NCBI GenBank assembly: GCA_022385755.1
Contig: MU278360.1
Location: 93,692 to 157,691, forward strand
Direction of reading: 5' to 3'
Origin: Trametopsis cervina
Lineage: Eukaryota > Basidiomycota > Agaricomycetes > Polyporales > Irpicaceae
Length of the DNA stretch: 64,000 nt
Under the pieces are notes generated by a model. The model ran no database searches and had not been told where the DNA came from. It saw nothing but the letters and a program-made list of their open reading frames with translations. Position 1 is the stretch's first letter, and each line of letters begins with the position of its first letter. The position numbers and the translations under genes were made by a program. Shown here piece after piece: positions 1 through 11,959 of this stretch.

Positions 1-193
1 AAACAGCAGAGACGAGAAAATGCGTGACGAAGTCGTGCAGAGCGGGGACAGAATAGAATAAGGATAAGTCAAGGGCACTGCTAACAGGGGTAAATGGTGG
101 AGATAGAGGTCGGGTGGTAACGTCGAAGGATTGGAAGAACACGAGTCCGAGATGGGGTGATAGATAGATGGGACGAGTAAACGGCTCGTCATA
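1..193. other. left edge, no gene recognised
   Basis: Purine-rich sequence with no convincing exon. It could be the 3' flank of the doubtful minus-strand gene to its right. Confidence 0.3.
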
Positions 194-1222
194 TTAATGG
201 CGCGGTACGTAAAATTGCAGTGGTTGCGGAGAGAGGTGATGTGAGAGTGGGGAGGAGCGGGAGACCCGTGCAGCGGTGTTATCGTACATATAAGGCTGGA
301 TGCTGATTGTGCTGTGCAGTCGGTGGTGATACATGCTGATTGAGCGTGGGCTCGAGTTGTATTGGTCTTCAATGGATGCTTCGTTAGCCAAGAAGAATTG
401 CTAGGTGGGAAGCCGAATAATTGCGAGCGGCTGCTGGTTGACCATGCTTCGGTGCTGGATATATAAACTGGTTTCAAGATACGAGGAGTGATGCTGATAA
501 CACTGCAAAGTCGGTGGCGAAGGCGCGAAATTCCATCTTGTGATTGCTAGGTTTGATCGATGGCTGAGCCTAGAAGAACATGAATCCGACCTGCCGTCGG
601 ACGAACAAGTGAACAAAGATATGTGGCGATGGTGCGGGTGTCACATGCGGGTGGGTGTGGAAGGTCTTGTCCAAGTGGGAAACCGGGGAGAAGCGTCATC
701 ATCCTCGCAATTAGAGGGGAGGACAGGCATAAGGTTCACGAAGTTGACCTCCATCGGATTGAATTTCCCACTCGGCGGCGGAGTGCGAGGGTCCAGCGCC
801 ATCCGTGCAAACATCGGTGGGGGAATGGATAGCTGAGACGACGGATGATGATGGTGTGCTGCGCTTTCTAACTGAGACGACCGTAGAGACGTCTTTCGAC
901 GTCGTACCGGACCGACGCCCGAATCTGAATGTAGGTCAAGCGCGTCTGGCAGTAGAGAGAGGTCTGCGATATCCCAGGCATCGACGTGCTCGGGTGCGGA
1001 TTCGACTTGGTGGATCCACGGTAATTGATCAAAGACGGAAGAGGTGAGAGAGATGCAGTCGGAGCGAGTACAGTGTCGGCGGCGAAGGGTACGCGTGTTG
1101 CTGGAGGCAATTCTTCGTCTCTTTGTAGAGCTACAGTTTCCAGATGATTTCGATAACTGCGGAGGAAGAATGAGGCAGTGTGTCAGCGTACGACGCGTCG
1201 CAACGGGACGCGACGGGCTCAC
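194..1222 (-). CDS. possible hypothetical multi-exon gene (doubtful)
   Basis: Three minus-strand open stretches (641-1222, 401-616, 194-391) follow one another and share a Ser/Pro/His/Gln-rich composition resembling a low-complexity regulatory protein. The stretch at 194-391 contains Tyr- and Ser-rich text and ends at a stop. The apparent start at 1222 is a GTG lying in a GTGAGC splice-donor-like sequence, so the true start is not identified and may lie upstream. I recognise no domain. The alternative is that this is all non-coding. Coordinates mark the open stretches, not a resolved gene model. Confidence 0.22.
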
Positions 1223-2641
1223 ATTAGCTTTGGGGAGGCCGGGGCTTGCAATATTAATGGGCGAGAGAAGTCTAGGGGGGCCAAAAAGGCCTGCCGACTG
1301 TCGAACGCGTCAGAAAACGCGAAACCGACGCGTAAAATGGAAACTTACACGGCTTAAGTCGCTCGACGGGTAGATGGGCGGGGATAGCAACGGAGCGGGT
1401 CGTTCAAGAGCGGGCGGAGGATTGAACGACCCCCGGCGCGGCTTGGGCGAGACGATGGCAGTCATGGTGGTTGCAGTTTGAGTTGGGTGCTCGCTGCGGT
1501 TGCTGCGTGGAGAGACGAAATTGGCAACGGCGGAGAGAGATTGGCTCTGGGGTGGAGTCGAGCTGCTGTGGGCTGCAAGTGGGACGCAAATAATATGTGC
1601 GCGGTGGACAGTAATCAGAGGGAACGTCGGTGCATTGTTCGAGGTAGTGTGGACAATGGAAAGTGAGGGTTATAAAGCAAGGGGGGAAGACGAAGGGCGG
1701 GCTGGAGGGCGATGTGTAATATGGGCGAGAGAGGAAGGACGCGAGCCCCAGGCGCGGGCAAGGGCGCGGACCCCCCAGGCTTCCAAATTAGGCAGGCGAC
1801 CCGCGTCTTCGGCCCTCCATTTCCTTTTTCGGCGGCTGCCCAGTGTGTCCGATTCCGCCGAGATATTATTTTTTAGGCTCTGCTCATCCGGAATTCGAGC
1901 TGTCAGAGACATGTCCTGCGATTTATCGGTGACTCGACGGCTTGTGGCCAACGAGAATGCCGCCAGCATCGTCGATTTCGCCCTGTGCGCCGCGGTCACC
2001 ACTCGGTCACCCGTTGCTCGCCATCAGCTCCGATCATATATTGACGCGTCGGGGGGCGCGTCTCGCTGACCCTTGCGTTGCTCTCCGCGCGTGCGACCAA
2101 CGTCCCTTGGCGACCTTTTGTCCGAAGGTCCAGTTGTGCATGCTGTTCGAGGCAACGACCGACAGTGCGCGGACAATAATACCACAATAATCCGCGAGTG
2201 AGCGGCGGCTTAAGCTGCCCACGTCTTCCATTGTTCCTAGCTGATAGGAGCCCGAACTGGTCCCGCGCAGAGTCACCTCCGCTTGAATAGGTTACCACCA
2301 CATCCAGGGCGATGATCATACCGTGATCACAGACTTTCATTAAATTCGTTCGTTCCGCTGCCTGCTCCGAATATCCGAAGGCTACAGGAAATCAGCATGA
2401 AACGTGTGGAAGTCGTTCCACGTCGACGTCTGTCTGCCCGACGACGTGCAGAAAAATCAGAGGACCGTGGTTGTTATCATCACTACCTCGCGTAGCAGCT
2501 GCAGAAAGCCATCCCAGGTGGGCTGGCCATCGCGGCATCATGCAGTCAAGATCGCGCCTGCCATGTATGGGCTGCTGCGATATCGTCAACTAGGCGCCAG
2601 GAGCTTCTCACAGCACTGACCTGCAGCAGGCTCAAGAGAGT
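1223..2641. other. intergenic region upstream of HTD2
   Basis: About 1.4 kb without a supported gene. It includes a G-rich tract near 1680-1740, a C-rich run near 1770, and a TATAAA-like element at about 1670. Open stretches on both strands here (for example 1500-2069) are short, overlap each other and show no recognisable motif. It may hold the promoter of HTD2 and the 5' part of the doubtful gene to its left. Confidence 0.5.
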
Positions 2642-3767
2642 ATGTCCGTCCTCCGCCCCCTCTTGTCGCCCGCTGGCACCACATGTCTCCGTGTGCCACG
2701 AAAGCTTTCGGTCAGAGGCCCCAGACGTTTCCTCCATGCAGTGCCCTCGCCCCGCGCCCTGGAAGCTCTCGACGAGTGGATCAGTGTAGAAAAGACACTC
2801 ACCATTTCGGACACCATCCGCCCCGAACATCTTTCCGATCTCTACGTTACACTGCCCACCCGTGATGGCTCTCAGAGGCTATATGCACCCCCAAAGATGG
2901 GCAGCCCGCTGGCCTATGGGCATCACCTAGTGTTCTTCCATCCTCGAAATCGGGAGAGCGCTCTCCGCAGCGACGGGACAGACGCAGACTTCTGTCCCCC
3001 CGAGCCGTTCACCAGGCGGATGTGGGCTGGTGGGAGGTTCGACTGGAAACTGCAAGGCGAGGAGGGTTTGCTGATAGGGGACGGGGTGCAGGCTGTGTCC
3101 CGCATTAAGGAGGTGCAGAAGAAGGGGTTCCACCCAGGCGGAACGCCTATGGTGTTCGTGAAGCAATCCATTGAATACAGCAAGGAAGGCACGGGCAGAG
3201 TCGCCCTTGAGGAAGAGCGGTCGCACGTCTACCTTGCCGCTCCCGCGCATCGAAGAGCTGTGAGGGAAGGTGCGCGAGTTCTTGCAGTGTTGCCTCTATT
3301 GCTTGCGTTCTCAGATGCCGTCCAGTCGACCATTTGAGAGATATTGCCAAGGACAGACCGTGGCTCGACCTGGAGTACCTACCATCTGCGACCATGCTAT
3401 TCCGCTTCTCCGCGCTCACTTTCAACGGGCATCACATCCACCTCAATAAGGAATATGCCCGTTCGGAAGGATATCCAGGTATGTATGGTCAGATAGTCTC
3501 GACCTGACGATTAATGGCCGCACTCACCTAGAACGCCTGGTGCATGCCCCCCTCACTGCCCTCATGCTATTGGAGCTCGCAACGAACGGTCTCTCGGAAG
3601 ATCTGCGCATTGAAACCTTCGAGTATAAGGCGCATAACCCCATGTTGGTCAACCGCCCTGTTATGCTCAATGCGGCATGGGACGATAAAGCCAACCTTGA
3701 CCTGTGGGCAGCAGACGAAGAGACAGGGACAGTAGGCATGACAGCCACGTTGCGCCGTGGACTTTGA
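2642..3767 (+). CDS. HTD2: mitochondrial 3-hydroxyacyl-thioester dehydratase (HTD2 family)
   Basis: Predicted dehydratase of mitochondrial type II fatty acid synthesis, removing water from 3-hydroxyacyl-ACP on the way to octanoate for lipoate. The N-terminus (MSVLRPLLSPAG..., Arg- and Ser-rich, no early acids) fits a mitochondrial presequence. Family landmarks are the blocks PLAYGHHLVFFHP and FTRRMWAGGRFDW and the C-terminal hot-dog segment LFRFSALTFNGHHIHLN, which carries the Asn-x-His pattern expected at the active site. Two introns restore the frame: 3270-3325 (56 bases, phase 1) and 3479-3531 (53 bases). The first exon read on without splicing hits a stop at about 3337. The protein is about 330 residues. 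The distant alternative is a mesaconyl-CoA hydratase-like enzyme of the same fold. The start is the first ATG of the presequence. Confidence 0.88.
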
Positions 3768-4124
3768 TCGTTTCTTTGTAAGTCTATGTATCATATCATA
3801 TGGAAGGAATGTACAAGTAGCATAAAGGACAAACAACCGCATAACTTTGACACTGAAGTGATCACTGAACATGACATAAGCGCCCATAGGCAAACGCGAA
3901 CAAACCTTCGCGTACGCGTGGACGCTAGCCTGACGCGACGCGTTTACGCGCACGTGACCAGAACTCCGTTTATAAACAGCGCGTCGCGTTGATTCTTGCC
4001 TGCACTACTCCTTGTTCCCCAACCCTCACCTTCTCCAACCTTTACAACCCTCTTCTCACATACAAAAGGTACATCGAACGACTTACACACTCAATAACCA
4101 TACTTACATTGTTTTGTTTATAGA
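3768..4124 (+). promoter_or_regulatory. histone H2B promoter and 5' leader
   Basis: The region contains two ACGCGT boxes (3914-3919, 3938-3943), a further ACGCG (3946-3950), a CACGTG E-box (3951-3956) and TATAAA (3971-3976). ACGCGT is the known MBF/MCB G1-S element in fungi, which fits an S-phase histone gene. A probable leader intron runs from a GTACAT donor near 4069 to the TATAG at 4119-4123, ending one base before the ATG. The element functions are inferred from their sequence and position. Confidence 0.6.
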
Positions 4125-4817
<693 letters not shown>

Positions 4818-4994
4818 ACATTTGTCGTGTCGTCATGTATACCTGCCACAGCTATTAGTATCTCTATCATTTCTCCATCGCACTATACATATTGCACATG
4901 TACATATAGCTAGTATCCGTGTAATTCCAGCGGGCTGAGCTCCTACGCGAGTTCATACAATCCGGATATGCACGTGTGGCAGCAAAGAAGCACC

Positions 4995-6412
4995 TCAGAA
5001 GCCTGAAGATGTGATTAGGTGCGACTCGTAGATGCAACGTGACCACCACTCACCATACTTGTTGCCCGCTTCCTTGCGATTTCGTCTCGCCTGGGCAATC
5101 TGCTCTTCCAAAGCCTCCCGATTCTGGTATGCATCGGTGAGTAGTGTCGAGAGCTGATGTCGTGTCTTCGCCCGTCCACTCAACGCAGCGCCCTGCAAAA
5201 AAGCAAATCGAATCAGAACTACCACATTGGCGTCCTTACACGCGCGACTTGCCTTGATGTTCATCTTTGGTGCAGCCGGGGCATCCCCCTGAGCCATCGT
5301 CAACGCCTTCTTCTCCTCGCGCTCCTGGATCTCCACCTTCGCCCTCTCCATCTCCGCCAACGCGTTCACCTCTGTCGCGCCCTGCTTCTCCAAGCCCTCG
5401 AACCCCTTCTCGATGCCCTTCTCCAGCGCGCGCACGTGGTTATCGTATTCCTTCTTCCATCTGTTGTAGAACTTCTGGTAGTATGCTGGCTCATAGGCTG
5501 CCCAGCTGCCTGACGGGAGGAGATAGTACCCTGGGTACGGGTCTGTTTGTGTCGGTTCTGGGGGGACAAAGTCGTCCACTTTGGGAGCAGAGGAGAGGGA
5601 TATGCTGGGTAGGACGCTGGATGTGGATGGGAGGCTTGGTGTGTGGTTCGTTGAGGATGATGTGGAGCCTGGCATACCGTGAGCATATGCAGGTTAGCGT
5701 ACAGATGAACGGGGTGAAATCACGTACCTAGCGAGAAGAAGTCCATTGCTGGTGCAGCAGACTTGGCTGCTGCTGCCTTGGACATTGTTGGACGATCTTC
5801 CGTGCTGACATTGGCTTTCCCCTTTGTGACTGACATTGGGCGGAAAGGCATAGCTGGCGGTTTCGTCTGTTTTAGATCAGAAGAGGGTGCAACTTCCTCG
5901 AGTAAGCTGCCGGAAAGGGGGGCAACGTTCACGGGTGCATCATCCTCGTGTTCCTCCTCCGCATCTTCCACTGTTGTTTGTGTCGCCGGCCGCTTCACCC
6001 CTGTGTTGAAGACAAGACCAGGTCTATTCCCTCCGCCAAGCACCCGTTCCGGTACAGGATTGGGATTCTTCGGTGCAGGGAGCATGGAGAACAGCGTCGA
6101 GGAGCCTGCGCCTGCTGTTATGCGGGCCTTCTTCGCGGGAGGTTGATCATCCAAGGTGTCATCGCGGTCGTTATCGTTAGAAAGAGCAGGTAACCCTATC
6201 GTTATCTTCTTCGGCCCCTTCTTCTTTGGCGCAGGCAGACTTAGGCCAGATGATGTTTTGGACCCAGAGGCGGCAGATGCGGGCGGAGGCAGTGAGAGAC
6301 CTATGCTGCTCTTAGCAGCAGGTTTGGGAGCAGCGTGCGGTTGTTGTGGCAAGTTCTGTTGAGATTCATTGTCGCTGTCGTCGTCGCTGCCGTAGCCTTC
6401 GACACCGAGCAT
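4995..6412 (-). CDS. PRCC-domain nuclear protein
   Basis: Homolog of PRCC (proline-rich, mitotic checkpoint/spliceosome-associated protein). The N-terminus MLGVEGYGSDDDSD matches the family's acidic Gly-Tyr-Ser start; a Pro/Ala/Lys-rich disordered middle follows with basic patches such as PKKKGPKK; the C-terminus carries the signature block GRAKTRHQLSTLLTDAYQNR, then EALEEQIAQARRNRKEA and final KYGF. Introns: 5669-5727; 5193-5252, best read as a GC-AG intron (AAG|GCAAGT to GCAG) of 60 bases that does not break the frame if kept; and 5003-5053, which leaves an 8-base last exon encoding the end of KYGF and the stop. It is divergent from the SRP receptor gene, with 244 bases between the start codons. 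The nuclear, splicing-linked role is known for relatives and inferred here. Confidence 0.85.
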
Positions 6413-6656
6413 CGCGTGTTCGCACTGGAAGTCGATCGAAGTGAATGAACGTGAATGAGTAGACGCCAATAATCCTTGAGCACCGACGCTTAGTCATCCC
6501 GCCTCTCCCGCCCTTCTGCCCGAAATGGCGCCATGGGGAAGACCCGCGCCACTTTGTGCCTGGGGCACGCCGGTGCTGCAGTTTCAGTAATCCCGCCTCT
6601 TTTCTGATACCACACTCCTCGGACCTCCGCTGCCGCCACTATTCCCCTGTCCGACG
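6413..6656. promoter_or_regulatory. bidirectional promoter, PRCC gene / SRP receptor alpha
   Basis: The 244 bases separate two divergent start codons, so they must hold both core promoters and both leaders. No clear TATA box is visible; the composition is mixed, with pyrimidine-rich stretches. The assignment is by position only. Confidence 0.5.
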
Positions 6657-9377
6657 ATGCTCGACCACTGTTCAATATCGCATAGAGGTATGTGTATATG
6701 TGAACGTGCTATCCCGTGTGTGTGATACTCATGCGTCATCTAATGTCAGGTGGCATCGTACTGTGGTCCCGCTCGTTCACACCCGCTGCTGAACAAGCGG
6801 CGTCGTCCTCCTCGTCGCCCGTGAACTCGTTGATTCGAGATGCGTTGATAGAGGGCAGGAATGCTGAGAACATGTACGAAAAGGACGGTTACGCGGTGAA
6901 ATGGACGTTCGTCAACGACTTGGAGCTCATCTTCGTGGTGAGTAACGGCCGTCGTGGTGTCTACCGAACAGAGACCAAGTATCTCTATTTGCTCACATGT
7001 GCCATGTTATACAGGTAGCGTACCAGCGCATTTTGCAACTGTCATATGTCGACGACCTGCTCGCCGCACTGAAGACAATCTTTGTTCAACTGTTCCAGCC
7101 GGTCCTCACCACCTTCGTCGCTTCATTGCACGCCGTCTCCGCCGGACAGGTGACAGCGGCGGACACAGCCACGACATGGAACTTTAGCAAGGCGTTCGAG
7201 AAGTGGGACAAAGTATTTGACGGAGTGCTCCGTGGATTGGAGGGAAAAGCTGCTCAGGTCCGTCTCCGTCTATGGGCCACATCAGCTCTGCATTGCTCGT
7301 ATTGGGAACTGCGCTCGAGATCCTGACCTCTCCGTGCTGAAGGAACGCAAGTCCCGCCTCAAGTACGCTGCACCCCAACAGGATACCGCTGTAGATTCTG
7401 TGCCTCCTTCCGATGCGGATGACGTTGGTGAGTCTACCGCGTCGTATGATACGCACCTGGATATCAGTTGCTCACGGTTAGCAGTTCCGTCAGACTCGGG
7501 TGCGACCACGGTTGACGAAGAACAGATAGCGAGGAATGTGCAGGCGTTAAAGAACAGGCTGAAAGCAAAGGGCAGGCCCATTGGAGGCGGGAGGCGGCGT
7601 CCGGACGGAGGGAGCGGGAGGGACAGCTTACCCACTTCCGAGTATGTTTCAATCCTCATTCACTATCGGTTATCCGTTCTTATTGTGAGCATAGCTCGGA
7701 TACCCCCACCAAGCAGAACTCGAAGAAGGCGAAAGCCAAGACGCAGCGCAAATGGGGCGACGAAGCACCGACAGAATCCGACATGGCTTCGCTTGACTTC
7801 AGCTACGTGAACGTCGACTCTCCATCTTCACCGGCCAGACCTGCGGATCTTAATGCGCTCGTGGACCAATCATCTCTGGGCGAGGTCAAGGACGGCATCT
7901 ATGAGGTGAAGGATTGGGAGTTTACATCAAACTCGGAGTTGTCTGCATCTGCTCTTTCCCACGTACTGTCGCAAGACAAAGCGAAGGAGGAGGCGTCGGG
8001 CTCCTATGGAGTATTTGGGAATGTGTTTGCGAGGCTCACAGGCAGCAAGGTCCTGACCAATGAGGATCTCAAGCCTGTGCTAGAGAGCATGAAGCAACAT
8101 CTTATGAAGAAGAATGTTGCGAAGGAAATTGCGGACAAGGTCTGCGACGGTGTTAGCGATAGTCTTGTTGGCAAGAAAGTTGGAAGCTTTCAATGTACGT
8201 CACACGACTCAACACTCCCTGTCATAGCTGAACTGATGGACTCATTGACCACTATCATCGTCAATAGCTACATCATCTGCATTTCGCCAAGCACTGTCGA
8301 CATCGCTTACGCGCATACTGACGCCCAAGACGTCCACCGATCTCCTTCTCTCTATCCGCACTAAATTGTCTTCTCCTCACCCATCATCGCAACAACGCGA
8401 TCCGTATAGCATCACGTTTGTCGGCGTGAATGGTGTTGGTAAGAGCACAAATTTGTCCAAAGTTTGCTTTTGGCTGGTGCAGAACGGGATGAGGGTTCTC
8501 ATCGCAGCCTGCGATACGTTCCGGTGGGTTGCTCAATATCATACTTCCTCATCTATTCTTCCGCTGAGGGACGTATCACGCGTGTAGAAGCGGCGCAGTC
8601 GAACAGCTCCGCGTGCACGTCCGCAACCTGAGCATGCTCGGCGTAGGTCCAAACGGCGCGACTGACAGCAAGGGTCGTGTCGAGCTCTATGAAAAGGGGT
8701 ATGGAAAGGACGCGGCCGGGATTGCTAAAGAGGCTATATCTTTTGGTGCGTGACTACCCCACATCGTGTATGTCTCACGGATGCCGACCGCTCTGTCTTC
8801 CTGAAGCTCGGGATAACGACTTCGATGTGGTGTTGATCGATACTGCAGGGCGTATGCAAGACAACGAGGTAGGTCTGGATGCAGGGTTGTCTATGATCTG
8901 CTGACAGTTTGTTCTGCACAGCCTCTCATGAGAGCACTTGCGAAGCTGGTATCTATTAACAACCCTGACAAGATTCTCTTCGTCGGGGAAGCACTCGTAG
9001 GAAATGAGGCGGTAGACCAGCTCCAGAAGTTCGATCGATCATTGCGAGACTTCTCGTCTGCTGCAGGGACTGGAAAGGAGAGAGGAATCGATGGGATGAT
9101 TGTCACGAAATGGGATACTGTCGATGATAAGGTAATAGATCAGCATGCGTGCCCTTATCCCCCACTCGCGATACTCACGCCGTCTACTTAGGTCGGCGCG
9201 GCACTATCAATGACCTATGTGACAGGACAGCCTATTGTGTTCGTGGGGTGTGGGCAGGTAAGCCAATCCTCTACCAAACCAGGTACCGTCGAATCCTCAT
9301 CCGTTTTATGACAGACATACACCGATCTTCGCCAGCTACGGGTGTCGAACGTGGTGCAAGCTATTTTAGGTGACTAA
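6657..9377 (+). CDS. SRP101: signal recognition particle receptor subunit alpha
   Basis: GTPase of the ER membrane that docks SRP-ribosome complexes and hands them to the translocon. The start [16 protein letters not shown] (exon 1 6657-6687 joined to 6750) matches the family's N-terminal SRX longin-like domain. A charged linker with [14 protein letters not shown] follows, then a helical N domain (about 7960-8350) and the G domain: G1 [17 protein letters not shown] followed after an intron by [11 protein letters not shown]3 [11 protein letters not shown]4 TKWDT, and the end [20 protein letters not shown]. The C-terminal intron ends at 9314. There are at least nine introns; those at 6688-6749 and 6938-7014 are sure, and the splice pattern around 7255-7345 and 7425-7485 is less sure. 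It differs from SRP54 in having the SRX domain and lacking an M domain. Confidence 0.93.
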
Positions 9378-10170
9378 ACCAGGCTCGTATGTTGGGTGAT
9401 GTCGTTCTATGTACAGTTGCTTCTGATAATTGTTAAATTCTATGTATTCTGGCCATTGCGTTACTGCTCTCATCGGCTGCACCGACGCTGGCATGTACTC
9501 AATTGAGTATGCCCCATCTGCCAGTCACAGCCTCCGGCCGACTATCCGACCACCTGAACGCATGGAGTTATCATGGGGAGCGGAACCCTATCGCAGCGCC
9601 GATGTACCTACCTGGTTTTGGGCCTCGCCTATGTTCCCAACCATACAGATTGCGTTCGGTGCTTCTGCATCGGAAGGTCTGCTTCCGGCTTTGAATAGCA
9701 CCAATCGCTGACTGAGCCGGAGGAGTCTCGAACGAGAGGTATGGCAAGTGTGCTACTCTGTGGTAGTCTCTGTACGTGTCACTGACTGCCCCGGAAAAAG
9801 TGAACTCTCCGACAAGCCGCATAAGGATAGACGTCGACCGGTTGGGATCATCTCCGTGTTTCGAGGAGGCCTTCTTGTGAGCCCACTACCCCTTCATGGA
9901 TGTCTCATGTCCTCACCACGGTATGTAGTTATTTGTCATGTTTGTATGTGTTACTGATTCCGAACCGGTCCTGTGACGATCTAACGAACCGACATGTGCG
10001 CCACTGTCGAAAAAGGATACTGCATTGACTTGCATCGCAGAGGGCGCTTGTGTGGCATGCAACCTTCAATTGCGTCAAAACAAAGGCATGTTGACCTCTT
10101 CAAATGCAACCCTCATTCTCAGCTGCGTCTCTGCCTCCTTCCTACATCCGACGACCACCCACTAAAGCAA
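9378..10170. other. intergenic, no gene recognised
   Basis: About 0.8 kb between the SRP receptor and the BTB gene. Open stretches at 9430-9711 (plus) and 9571-9822 (minus) lie on top of each other and match no family I recognise. The promoter of the BTB gene should lie in the right part. Confidence 0.5.
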
Positions 10171-11306
10171 ATGTATGCCTCTTCAGCTTTTTACCGTCAG
10201 GAAATATACAGCACAGATGACCTAGAGGATCAACCAATGGGTCAGCAGACAGAGGAGGAATCCGTGAGTACGGTCTGTCTCCAGCTGTGTTCTCGAGTCT
10301 TAAAGGACCGCTTGCTATTTATTCTACTAGGTCCCCGCCGTCCCCCAGACTATCGTCGTGCCCGTTTCCTCAACATTCAACCTGGGTCTTAGATCAAACG
10401 ACGACTACGTCCCCGACACCATTCTCGTTGCGCGCGACGATCCATTCTTCACAGTACACTTCGACATGCTACTCGCGGCATCCGACAACGAATTTGGCGG
10501 TTTGTTCACCCGCGACGTCGAGCCGTCCGGATACGAGGACGACGACGCGCCGTCGTTTATCCTCCCGGAACCGGCGGAGGTCCTGAACGTTGTGCTACAC
10601 ACCATATATGGATTCTCTTGTAGCAGCTACGACCCGACCTTGGAGTGCCTAGTGGCAGCCGTAGCCGCGCTGAAAAAATATGGTATATGTCTCCAGACCC
10701 ATCTCTCCCAAGGCACTCCACTGTATAACGTCCTCCTCAACCACGTCCCCCTCCGCGCGATGGAAATATACGCTATTGCGGGCGAAAATAACCTGGAAGA
10801 CCTCGCTCGCATCACATCCTCATACACCCTCAGGTATAACCTTGGCCTCGTTCCTGGAGACCTTGCATCAAGAATTGGTCTCAAATATCTTCACAAGCTG
10901 TACCAGCTCCACCGAATGCGGATGGATACCTTGAAGGAGATCTTAGATGTCAAGCTGTACCCGCACGTCGCAAAGCCCTACTGCTCCGTGCAGCAACGCG
11001 TGATAACGAGTACTGCATTCACCATGACCGGAATACAGATATATTATCATGCGACGCCCGGTGAGTCCCACTCGATTCTTCCGGCGCATATCGCTCACGA
11101 AGGCGATCTCCTCAGCACTCCCCGGGTCGAGTATCGAGACAGTAATCAACGAGCTCGTTGAGTCGGTGGATTGCCCAGACTGCAAGGAGACCATCCACAC
11201 GCGGAAGAGGGAGATCATACAGGAGTGGGTGCTACTCAAGGTAATGGTCGAACATGTGCTGTTGTATTTGTCGTGCTAATTGACGGCCATTTAGCGGACG
11301 ATATGA
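10171..11306 (+). CDS. BTB/POZ-type protein, fungal expanded family
   Basis: The protein resembles the BTB/POZ proteins that are expanded in Agaricomycetes. After an acidic leader (DDLEDQ, QTEEES) the domain core reads VARDDPFFTVHFDMLLAASDN, then FGGLF, then the helical part FILPEPAEVLNVVLHTIYG and a long helical C-terminal region (LKKYGI, YAIAGENNLEDLA). It ends with CPDCKETIHTRKREIIQEW and a short last exon (LKRTI-stop). Introns lie near 10264-10331, about 11060-11122 and about 11240-11294. The start at 10171 is chosen because it precedes the acidic leader; the ATG at 10238 (MGQQ) is possible. BTB proteins of this sort often act as adaptors or in gene regulation, but no partner is visible here. 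Confidence 0.7.
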
Positions 11307-11959
11307 GCTCTGCTCAACATAGCAGTCTCAGTACCGCCTATGGATCCTATAATGCCTCCTTACTGCATCCGTACTCCGATGGGACGTTTTCTGCTGGTTT
11401 TCTGACACCCATGCACTCTCAATCTGTCTACATAAGGGCCCTATCTCCATACACCATTGGACGCCGTATTGACTTTCCTCGGCCAGGCCTCAGCCTCATG
11501 CCAGCCAACGTGTTCGGCAGGCCGCTCCGCTTGGCAGCGTACAGTATGATATTGAGCTTCGGATTCATCGTTAAGCAATTCCGGTCATAGTATTTACCTA
11601 ATCTAGGCAGGAACGTTTATTATTGCGTTTGGCTCATGATTTCTGATCCTTCTTATGCGGTTAGATGTACGAATGAGATTTGCTACATTATAGGATCTGA
11701 CCCCCCCTTAAAACGTTATTTCTCACGTAAAGTATGGCACCCAATGCTTCTATGGTACAGATGGTAATACATAGCAAGCGATTTACTCCCCGAAAGAATG
11801 ACAGCCCAAAAGGTACGCAAAGAGGAAGAACTATCATGCCCTCGAGTCACCTGGAATCACTCTGCAATATTACGGAATAAATATTGCCTCAATATGACCG
11901 AAACAAAATACAAAATTATCACTGTTGTACAAACTCGAACAAGGAACAACCAGAAGTTA
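11307..11959. other. intergenic, 3' flanks only
   Basis: The stretch lies between the convergent ends of the BTB gene and membrane paralog 1. It is AT-richer than its neighbours, with a C run near 11701-11707 and several AATAAA-like stretches suited to transcript ends (for example about 11876). No gene was seen. Confidence 0.5.

Noticed and set aside
9430..9822. Overlapping open frames on both strands in the gap after the SRP receptor
   Set aside because: They are short, mutually overlapping, with no splice logic and no domain.
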